Assembly (NCBI GenBank): GCA_937969105.1
Contig: CALBUZ010000095.1
Coordinates: forward strand, 1 to 7,870
DNA length: 7,870 nt
Reading direction: 5' to 3'
From: an uncultured Collinsella sp.
Lineage (GTDB): Bacteria; Actinomycetota; Coriobacteriia; Coriobacteriales; Coriobacteriaceae
Of this stretch, positions 1 through 5,253 are shown piece by piece. Below the pieces are notes generated by a model. The model saw nothing but the letters and a program-made list of their open reading frames with translations. It was not told the origin of the DNA and did no database searches. The translations under genes were made by a program, and so were the position numbers. Positions within the stretch are counted from its first letter, which is position 1, and each line of letters opens with the position of its first letter.

Positions 1-10
1 ATACAAGTTC

Positions 11-48
11 CGCACGAGCCGGAAAGCACTTAATGTGCTTTCCGTGCG
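11..48. repeat. Interrupted inverted repeat downstream of the glycosyltransferase gene
   Basis: GGAAAGCAC at 21-29 and GTGCTTTCC at 35-43 are perfect 9-bp arms around a TTAAT loop. Outside them CGCAC (11-15) can pair with GTGCG (44-48) if GAGCC (16-20) bulges out. Neither strand shows a T-run after the stem, so it is not a classical intrinsic terminator. It lies about 75 bases past the stop of the minus-strand glycosyltransferase gene and may protect or end that transcript, or belong to a neighbour outside the window. Confidence 0.5.
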
Positions 49-71
49 AGCAGGACTGTTCGCAGTAGCAA

Positions 72-92
72 ACTAAAGGCCAAGGGGCCCAG
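72..92 (-). terminator. Weak candidate terminator after the glycosyltransferase gene
   Basis: Read on the minus strand, GGGCC, a CCTT loop and GGCCT form a short stem with one G-U pair, followed by TTAGTTT. The stem is only 5 bp and the T-tract is broken, so this is a tentative call. It sits about 30 bases after the glycosyltransferase stop codon, the expected place for a terminator of the glf-glycosyltransferase transcript. Confidence 0.25.
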
Positions 93-121
93 TCAACCTA
101 TCAGCAGCGATTACTCAACAG

Positions 122-1153
122 TTAGTTGAATTTGAAGATCTTTGAGGCAAGATGGTATAGGCCGAGTGTGGTTTTGTCTCCGGCCCGTCCATGCAGGTTG
201 GTAGAGAATCCGACCACGCCGTAGCGAGCGCGACGATACATGCGCTCGTCGTACTCCTTCAGGTCCTTCCATAGCGTCTTCAGGCGCTCATCGGCACAAT
301 CTTCCTCGGAAAGCTTGGTGAGCACCGAGCAAATCGCCATCATCATGGTGAAGTAGCCCATCATGTACGAACGCAGACGCGAGGACTCAACGTCCTGGTA
401 CAGGTGGAACGATTCCATCATGATGCGCGTTACGCGGAACTGCTGACCCAGGCGCTTGACCATCGTGGCCTCATTGACGCTCTGGCCCTCGCGACCGATA
501 AAGTAGCGATAGAGGTCGATGTCGGCGTAGTACATGGTCTTGCAGCGCGGCAGCGGCACGTATGCGTAGATATTATCCACGTAGAACGTGTGTGCCGGCA
601 TAGGCAGATTGGACTCGCGCAGCACATCGGTGCGATAGCACAGGCTGTGCATGAGCAGGTTCTGATCGGGACGGAAGTGTCCGATCTGGTCCCAAGAGAA
701 AATCTTTTTGCGCGGCAGGGCAAACTTGTAGCCAATAGCGGTATGCGTGCCCTCGTAAACCTTCTCGTACACGTAGTTCGAGATAAACAGGTCAACGCGC
801 TGGTCGCGCTCCTCAAAGCCACGCAGAATCGACAGCATGGTCGAAAGCGCCGCACCGTCGAGCCAGTCGTCCGAGTCGACAACCTTGTAGTAGGTGCCCT
901 GCGCCTCGCGCAGACCCGAAAGGACGGCAATACCGTGGCCGCCATTCTCCTGGTGCACCGCGCGGATGATTCCAGGATAACGTGCCTCCCACTCGTCGGC
1001 CTTGGCGGCCGTCTCGTCCTTGGAGCCGTCGTCCACCACGATAATCTCGATATCGGTGGCGTAATTGCTCCCCTCCAAGATGGAGGTGATGCAATGGTCC
1101 ATGTCCTTGGCGGCGTTATACGAGGGAATACCGAATGTTATGACTTTATGCAT
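122..1153 (-). CDS. Family 2 (GT-A fold) glycosyltransferase
   Basis: This is probably a cytoplasmic or membrane-associated enzyme that transfers a sugar from a nucleotide donor to a growing surface glycan. From the start at 1153 (343 residues) the N-terminal GT2 domain shows IPSYNAA (9-15), VDDGS (40-44), ENGGHG (69-74) and the DXD-like VDSDDW (92-97). FYVDN (190-194) may hold the catalytic acid or base, and YRYFIGREGQSVN (215-227) resembles the R-x-x-QSV element common in bacterial GT2 enzymes. One hydrophobic stretch (263-278) could touch the membrane. The ATG at 1153 overlaps the glf stop (ATGCATAA), suggesting translational coupling. An in-frame ATG at 1171 would add six residues, but the GT2 fold begins right after the 1153 start. 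Because glf lies directly upstream, a galactofuranosyl donor is plausible. That is inference, since the acceptor and sugar cannot be read from sequence. Confidence 0.9.
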   Translation of the reverse strand: MHKVITFGIPSYNAAKDMDHCITSILEGSNYATDIEIIVVDDGSKDETAAKADEWEARYPGIIRAVHQENGGHGIAVLSGLREAQGTYYKVVDSDDWLDGAALSTMLSILRGFEERDQRVDLFISNYVYEKVYEGTHTAIGYKFALPRKKIFSWDQIGHFRPDQNLLMHSLCYRTDVLRESNLPMPAHTFYVDNIYAYVPLPRCKTMYYADIDLYRYFIGREGQSVNEATMVKRLGQQFRVTRIMMESFHLYQDVESSRLRSYMMGYFTMMMAICSVLTKLSEEDCADERLKTLWKDLKEYDERMYRRARYGVVGFSTNLHGRAGDKTTLGLYHLASKIFKFN

Positions 1154-2348
1154 GGCAGGCGATAATCTCATCCGAAAGATCGAGGGCGGAATTGGTCACG
1201 GCGTCCATATCGTAGTAACGATACTCGGCCAGACGGCCCACCGGGTGGAAGTTCGTCAGGTTCTGGACGCGCTCAAGATAGCGCTCGTAGAGCTCGCGGT
1301 TCTCGGGCTCCAGGATAGCGTAGTACGGCGTCTCGCCCGAGCCGGGCGTATAGGCCTTGGAGTACTCCTTCATGATGGTGGTCTTGCCGGGCAGGACCTG
1401 ACCGGTCATATTCTTGAACTCGGTGATACGCGTGTAGTCCTCGCTCGTGGTGTAGTTGACGGTGCCCACGGGCTGGAACTGGTCCATATCGAGCGTCTCG
1501 AACTTCATATCGAGCGTGCGGTACGGCAGCGCGCCCAGGTCGAGATTGAACAGCTCGTCGAGTGGACCGGTGTAGACGATCTCGCCACCATAGACCTTGC
1601 CGTCGATCTTGACGGTGGTCTCGTCAATTTCAAAGAGGTCACGGGCGTCCACGTCGCAGAATACGTCGATCAGATCGTGATCGAGCATATGCTCGAACAG
1701 CGCGGTATAGCCGTCCTGCGGCATGCCCTGGAAAGGAGCCTGCGGGAAGTAGCGATCGTCATCGCCCACAAAGACGGGGACGCGGCCGGTGATCGAGGGG
1801 TCGATCTGATCAGGCGTCTGGCCCCACTGCTTCATGGTGTAATGCAAAAAGACGTTCTCGTAGACGTAATCGGCGACCTCGGCAAGATCCGGGTCGTTCT
1901 TCTTGCGCAGCTCCATGATGGGCACCTTGACGTCCTTGCCAAAGGTCTCCACGAGCTTTTGGTACAGTTCCTCGCCGCGCTCATCGCCAAAGGCAAGCTT
2001 AAGGCTCACATGGTTAAAGGGCACGGGCATAAGGGTACCGTTGATGTTGGCGAGCACCTTGTGCTGGTAGTCCGTCCACTTGGTAAAGCGCGACAGGAAG
2101 TTATGCACGCGCTCGTTAAAGGTATGGTAGATGTGCGGACCATACTCGTGGACCAGGATTCCCGCCTCGTCAGTGCAGTCGAAGGCATTGCCCGCAATGT
2201 GGCTACGGCGCTCCAAAACGGCAACACGATAGCCGATGGTTTCGGCAAGACGGCGGGCGCAAACGGCACCGGCATAACCGGCACCGACGACGATCATGTC
2301 GTACGCACCGGCATTAAAGCCTTCAGGCAGGCCTGAGGTAATCTGCAT
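1146..2348 (-). CDS. glf: UDP-galactopyranose mutase
   Basis: This flavoenzyme interconverts UDP-galactopyranose and UDP-galactofuranose, the donor for galactofuranose in bacterial surface glycans. The 400-residue product has an FAD-binding Rossmann motif GAGYAG (22-27) with the acidic strand end at E45, HIAGN (49-53), and the family signature YGPHIYHT (68-75). MKQWG follows at 171-175. R188 in TGRVPV and R276 in PYRTLD match the two arginines that grip the UDP diphosphate in characterised homologues. TGPLDE is at 259-264. The length is slightly above the usual 370-390 because of a short N-terminal extension of about 15 residues before the FAD domain. The start at 2348 is supported by AAGGAG five to six bases upstream. 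The gene is first in a two-gene unit with an overlapping glycosyltransferase, and it is transcribed divergently from pta. Confidence 0.95.
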   Translation of the reverse strand: MQITSGLPEGFNAGAYDMIVVGAGYAGAVCARRLAETIGYRVAVLERRSHIAGNAFDCTDEAGILVHEYGPHIYHTFNERVHNFLSRFTKWTDYQHKVLANINGTLMPVPFNHVSLKLAFGDERGEELYQKLVETFGKDVKVPIMELRKKNDPDLAEVADYVYENVFLHYTMKQWGQTPDQIDPSITGRVPVFVGDDDRYFPQAPFQGMPQDGYTALFEHMLDHDLIDVFCDVDARDLFEIDETTVKIDGKVYGGEIVYTGPLDELFNLDLGALPYRTLDMKFETLDMDQFQPVGTVNYTTSEDYTRITEFKNMTGQVLPGKTTIMKEYSKAYTPGSGETPYYAILEPENRELYERYLERVQNLTNFHPVGRLAEYRYYDMDAVTNSALDLSDEIIACHA

Positions 2349-2360
2349 CGATACTCCTTG
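2349..2360 (-). promoter_or_regulatory. Ribosome binding site of glf
   Basis: On the minus strand AAGGAGTATCG directly precedes the ATG at 2348. It is a strong Shine-Dalgarno match at normal spacing and fixes the glf start, although the protein's recognisable FAD fold begins about 17 residues later. Confidence 0.8.
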
Positions 2361-2427
2361 TCAAAAGCCACACGCTTTTTAACTGGGCTTTTTCTCGAAC
2401 ATACGTCGAGACATATTTATCAGAGCG

Positions 2428-2433
2428 ATTATA
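2428..2433 (-). promoter_or_regulatory. Candidate -10 element for glf
   Basis: The minus strand reads TATAAT here, a perfect -10 consensus about 80 bases before the glf start. At 17-bp spacing the -35 position reads CTCATT, a poor match, so the promoter may be weak or activator dependent. The element mirrors the plus-strand TATAAT at 2448-2453. Confidence 0.5.
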
Positions 2434-2447
2434 GCGCTAATGCGTCC

Positions 2448-2453
2448 TATAAT
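2448..2453 (+). promoter_or_regulatory. Candidate -10 element for pta
   Basis: TATAAT on the plus strand would start a transcript near 2460, leaving a leader of about 120 bases before pta. The -35 position at 17-bp spacing reads GCGATT, which is poor and overlaps the glf -10. If both elements are used, the two divergent promoters cannot be occupied at the same time. Confidence 0.5.
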
Positions 2454-2478
2454 GAGCTTGCCACACAAGGAAAGCTCA
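2453..2478 (+). repeat. Stem-loop at the start of the pta leader
   Basis: TGAGCTT (2453-2459) and AAGCTCA (2472-2478) are perfect 7-bp arms with a 12-base loop. The loop region also holds CAAG (2466-2469), which could pair instead with CTTG (2457-2460), so two alternative folds exist. The left arm overlaps the presumed promoter and start site, so only part of it may be transcribed. Confidence 0.35.
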
Positions 2479-2506
2479 AGCACCGCGGCGTACATAATTG
2501 AAAGGT

Positions 2507-2530
2507 AAACCCGCTAGCAGCGGGTTTATT
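2507..2530 (+). terminator. Terminator-like hairpin within the pta leader
   Basis: AAACCCGCT (2507-2515) and AGCGGGTTT (2519-2527) form a perfect 9-bp stem with an AGC loop, followed by ATT. It reads as an intrinsic terminator with a short T-tract on the plus strand. It lies after the candidate pta promoter and 50 bases before the gene, where no upstream plus-strand gene needs terminating. It may therefore act as an attenuator, end a short leader RNA, or simply be a 5' stabilising stem. Confidence 0.5.
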
Positions 2531-2570
2531 CGTGTACAGCCGAGGGCCTGGAGCTTAGCAAAACGCTTGT

Positions 2571-2576
2571 AAGGAG
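2571..2576 (+). promoter_or_regulatory. Ribosome binding site of pta
   Basis: AAGGAG followed by TAAC precedes the ATG at 2581. This is a strong Shine-Dalgarno sequence at close spacing and supports that start. Confidence 0.8.
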
Positions 2577-2580
2577 TAAC

Positions 2581-3561
2581 ATGAGCGATTTCCTAAACCG
2601 TATGAAGTCTGCCGCCAAGGCCGACCTTAAGACCATCGTCCTGCCCGAGGGCGAGGATCCGCGCACCATCGTCGCGGCAAACAAAATCATCGAGGAGGGC
2701 CTGGCAAAGCTCGTCATCCTGGGCAACCCTGACGAGATCGACGTTCCCGGCGCCACCGTCATCGACCCGCGCAACGCCGAGAAGCACGAGGAGTATGCGC
2801 AGAAGTTTGCCGAGCTCCGCGCCAAGAAGGGTGTCACCATCGAGCAGGCTCGCGCCCAGGTGATGGACGCCACCTACTTTGGCACCATGATGGTCAAGAT
2901 GGGCGACGCCGACGGCCTGGTCTCCGGCGCCTGCCACTCCACGGCCGACACCCTGCGCCCCGCGCTTCAGATCCTCAAGACCGCTCCGGGCACCAAGCTG
3001 GTCTCGGCCTTCTTCGTGATGTGCACCGACACCCCGCAGTTCGGCACCGACGGCACGCTGATCTTCGCCGACTGTGGCCTCAACATCAACCCGTCCTCCG
3101 ATGAGCTCTCCGAGATCGCCATCGCCTCCGCTCACTCTTGGTCCACTTTCATGGGCAATGTTGAGCCGCACGTGGCCATGCTTTCCTACTCCACCATGGG
3201 CTCCGCCGGTGGCGAGGTCGCCAAGAAGGTCCAGGAGGCCGTGAAGTTCTGCAAGGAGAAGGCTCCCGAGCTCGCCATCGACGGCGACCTGCAGCTCGAC
3301 GCCGCCATCGTCCCCACCGTCGCCCAGCTCAAGGCTCCCGGCTCCTCTGTCGCCGGTAAGGCCAACGTGCTCGTGTTCCCCGACCTCGAGGCAGGCAACA
3401 TCGGCTACAAGCTGGTCCAGCGCTTCGCTGGCGCTGACGCCTACGGCCCCATCCTGCAGGGCATCGCCAAGCCGGTCAACGACCTGTCGCGCGGCTGCTC
3501 TGCCGACGACATCGTGGGTGTCGTAGCCATCACCGCCGTCCAGGCTCAGATGGCTGAGTAG
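2581..3561 (+). CDS. pta: Phosphate acetyltransferase (short form)
   Basis: The enzyme exchanges the CoA of acetyl-CoA for phosphate, giving acetyl phosphate for acetate kinase in the ATP-forming acetate branch. The 326-residue product is the single-domain class, like the Bacillus and Methanosarcina enzymes, without the N-terminal DRTGG/CobB-like regions of the long enterobacterial form. Visible motifs are VLPEGEDPR (20-28), DGLVSGACHSTADTLRPA (111-128), MLSYSTMGSA, and PVNDLSRGCSADDI near the C-terminus. In the last motif S303, R304 and D310 align with the catalytic Ser309, Arg310 and Asp316 of Methanosarcina thermophila Pta. The codons are strongly biased to C-ending forms, as expected of a highly expressed gene. 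The gene has its own leader and faces the two acetate kinase genes rather than sharing an operon with them. A role with other short acyl-CoAs cannot be excluded from sequence. Confidence 0.95.
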   Translation: MSDFLNRMKSAAKADLKTIVLPEGEDPRTIVAANKIIEEGLAKLVILGNPDEIDVPGATVIDPRNAEKHEEYAQKFAELRAKKGVTIEQARAQVMDATYFGTMMVKMGDADGLVSGACHSTADTLRPALQILKTAPGTKLVSAFFVMCTDTPQFGTDGTLIFADCGLNINPSSDELSEIAIASAHSWSTFMGNVEPHVAMLSYSTMGSAGGEVAKKVQEAVKFCKEKAPELAIDGDLQLDAAIVPTVAQLKAPGSSVAGKANVLVFPDLEAGNIGYKLVQRFAGADAYGPILQGIAKPVNDLSRGCSADDIVGVVAITAVQAQMAE

Positions 3562-3576
3562 CGGACTTATCCCATC

Positions 3577-3703
3577 GGGGCCCTACAGGGTAAAGCTCTG
3601 AAAACGTCCTCGGACATGCATGAAACCCCCGCTGCGCACTTCGTGCGGCGGGGGTTTCATGCGTCCTGCGAAAAGTTTTCAGAGCTTTACCCTGTAGGGC
3701 CCC
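3577..3703. repeat. 127-base composite palindrome between convergent pta and ackA1
   Basis: The outer arms at 3577-3605 and 3675-3703 are perfect 29-bp inverted repeats, beginning GGGGCCCTACAGGG on the left. Nested inside is a second long hairpin (3612-3666). The whole unit could fold as one extended stem in RNA or as a cruciform in DNA. It starts 15 bases after the pta stop. No short direct duplication is evident at the outer edges, so insertion by a transposase is not shown. Possible identities are a bidirectional transcription barrier, a repetitive extragenic palindrome, or a miniature element. Copy number elsewhere in the genome would decide. Confidence 0.85.
3612..3666 (+). terminator. 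Strong inner hairpin, probable terminator of pta
   Basis: GCATGAAACCCCCGC (3618-3632) pairs perfectly with GCGGGGGTTTCATGC (3648-3662). It continues inward through CGCAC/GTGCG (3635-3639 with 3643-3647) to a TTC loop, and outward through GGAC/GTCC (3612-3615 with 3663-3666) past a two-base bulge. The GC-rich core followed by TTT on both strands is the usual shape of a bidirectional terminator, although the T-tract is only three bases long. Position supports it as the end of the pta transcript. Confidence 0.6.
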
Positions 3704-3852
3704 TGCCGCCACGTGGCAGTCAGGGTATCTGGAGTGGACGGCGGCTTGGCTACGAGCTGGGGCTGAGAATCCTGAACGGATGGGTGTCGTTGCTGAAAGT
3801 GCAGACGTTGCTGGTGGCGATCACTTTGGGAATCGGATTTCCGCTTGCTAGC
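3704..3852. other. Gene-free spacer of about 150 bases
   Basis: Between the composite palindrome and the ackA1 terminator I find no credible gene, RNA or promoter on either strand. A plus-strand open frame runs through here (3616-3975), but it starts inside the palindrome, crosses the terminator and enters the antisense of ackA1, so it is not believable. A small CCACGTGG palindrome lies at 3709-3716. The sequence could be a relic of a lost gene, but no family is recognisable. Confidence 0.5.
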
Positions 3853-3888
3853 AAAAAGGCCTCCGGAGCTGCTGCTCAGGAGGCCTTT
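3853..3888 (-). terminator. Intrinsic terminator of ackA1
   Basis: On the minus strand AAAGGCCTCC (3888-3879) pairs with GGAGGCCTTT (3864-3855), and the transcript continues into five T residues (3857-3853). The 10-bp GC-rich stem plus T-run is a textbook intrinsic terminator. It begins 22 bases after the ackA1 stop. Confidence 0.85.
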
Positions 3889-3910
3889 CGTTCAATCGCA
3901 AGCGAACGCG

Positions 3911-5089
3911 TTAGTTGTTCTTGGTCAGGCGCTCGACGTCGTGGGCGATCATGTATTCCTCGTCGGTGGGGATGACCATGACCGTGACGGAAGAACCGGC
4001 GGCACTGATGACCTGCGGGCCGTTGCCCACGGCCTCGCGGTTCTTGTTGTTGTCGATGCGCACGCCCAGCCACTCAAAGCAGTCGCAGAAGGCCTTGCGA
4101 ATCGACCAGTCGTTCTCGCCAATGCCGGCGGTAAAGGTGATGGTATCCACGCCCGCCATGGAGGCGATCATGGAACCGGCCTGCTGCATGGCCTTGTAGG
4201 CAAACATGTCGAAGGCGAGCAGGCAGCGCTCGTCTCCCTCGGAGGCGCGCGTACGGATGTCGCGGGCGTCGTTGGAGATGCCCGAGATGGCAAGCAGACC
4301 GGACTGCTTGTTCATCATGTCGTCGACTTCCTGATAACTGTAGCCGCCCTCGCGCTGAAGATAGCACACGGTGGCCGGGTCGATGGAACCGCAACGGGTA
4401 CCCATCATCAGACCGTCAAGCGGCGTGAGCCCCATCGTGGTATCGCGGCAAACGCCGTCCTCAATGGCGGCAAGCGAAGCACCGTTGCCCAGATGGCACG
4501 AAAGCAGACGGTGGCAGCGCGCACCCAGAATCTCCTTGGCCATCATCCACTCGTAGCGGTGGCTCGTACCGTGCGCGCCGTACTTGCGCACGTGGTACTT
4601 GTCGCACACGTCCTTGGGCAGAGCGTAGGTGTAGGCAACCTCGGGCATGGTCATGTGGAACGAGGTGTCGAAGACGGCCACGTTGGGCAGCTCCGGATAC
4701 TTCTCGCGGCAATATTCGATTGCCGCGGCCTCGCCGTAGTTGTGCAGCGGGGCGAGCGGGGCCACCTCAAGGATCTTAGCCATGACCTCATCGTCGACGA
4801 CCGCGGAATCATCGAAGTGCCAACCGCCCTGAACGATGCGATGCCCAATGCCATCGATCGTAAAGTCGGTCTTCTCGAGCTCCTCGAGCACGCGAGCGAT
4901 AGCAGAGCGATGATCGGGGAAGGGAACCTCCTCGGTCTGCTTGGTGCCACCGTTCTCGGAGTGACCAAAGATGCCCATCTCCGATCCGATACGCTCGCAG
5001 TTGCCCTTGGCGAAAACCTCGCGGGTATCGGTATCCAGAAGCTGATATTTAAGGCTCGAGCTGCCGGCGTTGACAACAAGTACGTTCAT
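3911..5089 (-). CDS. ackA: Acetate kinase, consensus-type copy
   Basis: It transfers phosphate from acetyl phosphate to ADP, yielding acetate and ATP. The 392-residue product is of normal length and belongs to the ASKHA fold. Family signatures are intact: NAGSSSLK (7-14), GHRIVQGG with R84, D141 in FDTSFH, H173 in GAHGTSH, HLGNGAS (199-205), MGTRCGSIDP with R232, NDAR (273-276), GIGEN (322-326) and TDEE (375-378). These match the substrate, nucleotide and transition-state residues mapped in Methanosarcina thermophila acetate kinase (R91, D148, H180, N211, R241, N335, E384). The family's usual VHGG reads VQGG here. AAGGAG four bases before the ATG supports the start. The gene lies 164 bases downstream of a second acetate kinase gene, and a terminator-like stem between them suggests separate transcription. 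It is convergent with pta. I label it ackA1 elsewhere in this annotation. Confidence 0.95.
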   Translation of the reverse strand: MNVLVVNAGSSSLKYQLLDTDTREVFAKGNCERIGSEMGIFGHSENGGTKQTEEVPFPDHRSAIARVLEELEKTDFTIDGIGHRIVQGGWHFDDSAVVDDEVMAKILEVAPLAPLHNYGEAAAIEYCREKYPELPNVAVFDTSFHMTMPEVAYTYALPKDVCDKYHVRKYGAHGTSHRYEWMMAKEILGARCHRLLSCHLGNGASLAAIEDGVCRDTTMGLTPLDGLMMGTRCGSIDPATVCYLQREGGYSYQEVDDMMNKQSGLLAISGISNDARDIRTRASEGDERCLLAFDMFAYKAMQQAGSMIASMAGVDTITFTAGIGENDWSIRKAFCDCFEWLGVRIDNNKNREAVGNGPQVISAAGSSVTVMVIPTDEEYMIAHDVERLTKNN

Positions 5090-5100
5090 GAGACTCCTTC
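5090..5100 (-). promoter_or_regulatory. Ribosome binding site of ackA1
   Basis: The minus strand reads GAAGGAGTCTC immediately before the ATG at 5089, a strong Shine-Dalgarno match that fixes the start. Confidence 0.8.
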
Positions 5101-5109
5101 GTGATTACA

Positions 5110-5141
5110 GTACGGTCGGCAAATCTATAAGGCGGCCGTAC
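5110..5141 (-). repeat. Inverted repeat in the ackA1 leader
   Basis: GTACGGTCG (5110-5118) and CGGCCGTAC (5133-5141) pair over 9 bp with one G-U. On the minus strand the intervening bases include TTATAGAT, a possible -10. The repeat could thus be an operator bracketing a promoter or a hairpin in the leader RNA. It ends about 10 bases before the ackA1 Shine-Dalgarno sequence. Its function is not established by sequence alone. Confidence 0.45.
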
Positions 5142-5182
5142 CTTTAATAAGAAGTTATCAGATTTCAATAAATATCTATTAG

Positions 5183-5200
5183 GCTCTTCGCCCAAAGAGC
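5183..5200. repeat. Short hairpin in the ackA2-ackA1 gap
   Basis: GCTCTT (5183-5188) and AAGAGC (5195-5200) form a 6-bp stem with a 6-base loop just past the presumed ackA2 terminator. No T-run follows it on the minus strand. It may add to transcript ending or be incidental. Confidence 0.3.
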
Positions 5201-5202
5201 AT

Positions 5203-5239
5203 AAAAGGGGGCTGAACGGCACAAGGCCATCCAGTCCCC
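5203..5239 (-). terminator. Candidate terminator of ackA2
   Basis: On the minus strand GGGG-A-CTG (5239-5232) pairs with CAGCCCC near 5214-5207, with an inner GGC/GCC helix, followed by TTTTAT. The stem has bulges, so this is a moderate-strength intrinsic terminator. Its position 15 bases after the ackA2 stop supports the call. Some read-through into ackA1 would not be surprising. Confidence 0.55.
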
Positions 5240-5253
5240 TCCCCTTGCATCAA

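Noticed and set aside
84..90. GGGGCCC matching the end of the 29-bp palindrome arm
   Set aside because: Only seven bases are shared and the flanks differ, so this is chance similarity in GC-rich DNA.
1065..2336. Long plus-strand open frame of 423 codons opposite glf
   Set aside because: It is antisense to glf and has no recognisable domain or ribosome site. Long antisense frames are expected opposite GC-rich genes. Glf motifs on the minus strand are unambiguous.
3530..3975. Small open frames on both strands sharing a SELYPVGP peptide
   Set aside because: The shared peptide arises because both frames read the arms of the same palindrome. One frame starts in the hairpin and runs through a terminator. 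Neither has a ribosome binding site.
4362..4402. MGTRCGSIDP instead of the common MGTRSGDIDP in both acetate kinases
   Set aside because: The catalytic arginine is kept and the change is shared by both copies, so it looks like a lineage variant and not a functional oddity.
4536..4590. Alanine (A172) in GAHGTSH where some acetate kinases have Phe
   Set aside because: I first took this as a widened acyl pocket, but the Escherichia coli enzyme, as I recall it, also has GAHGTSH, so it is ordinary variation. Both copies here share it.
3845..5104. Plus-strand open frame of 419 codons opposite ackA1
   Set aside because: It begins in the ackA1 terminator and mirrors the codon structure of the real minus-strand gene. 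The translation is low-complexity and rich in V, A, G and H, as antisense frames usually are.
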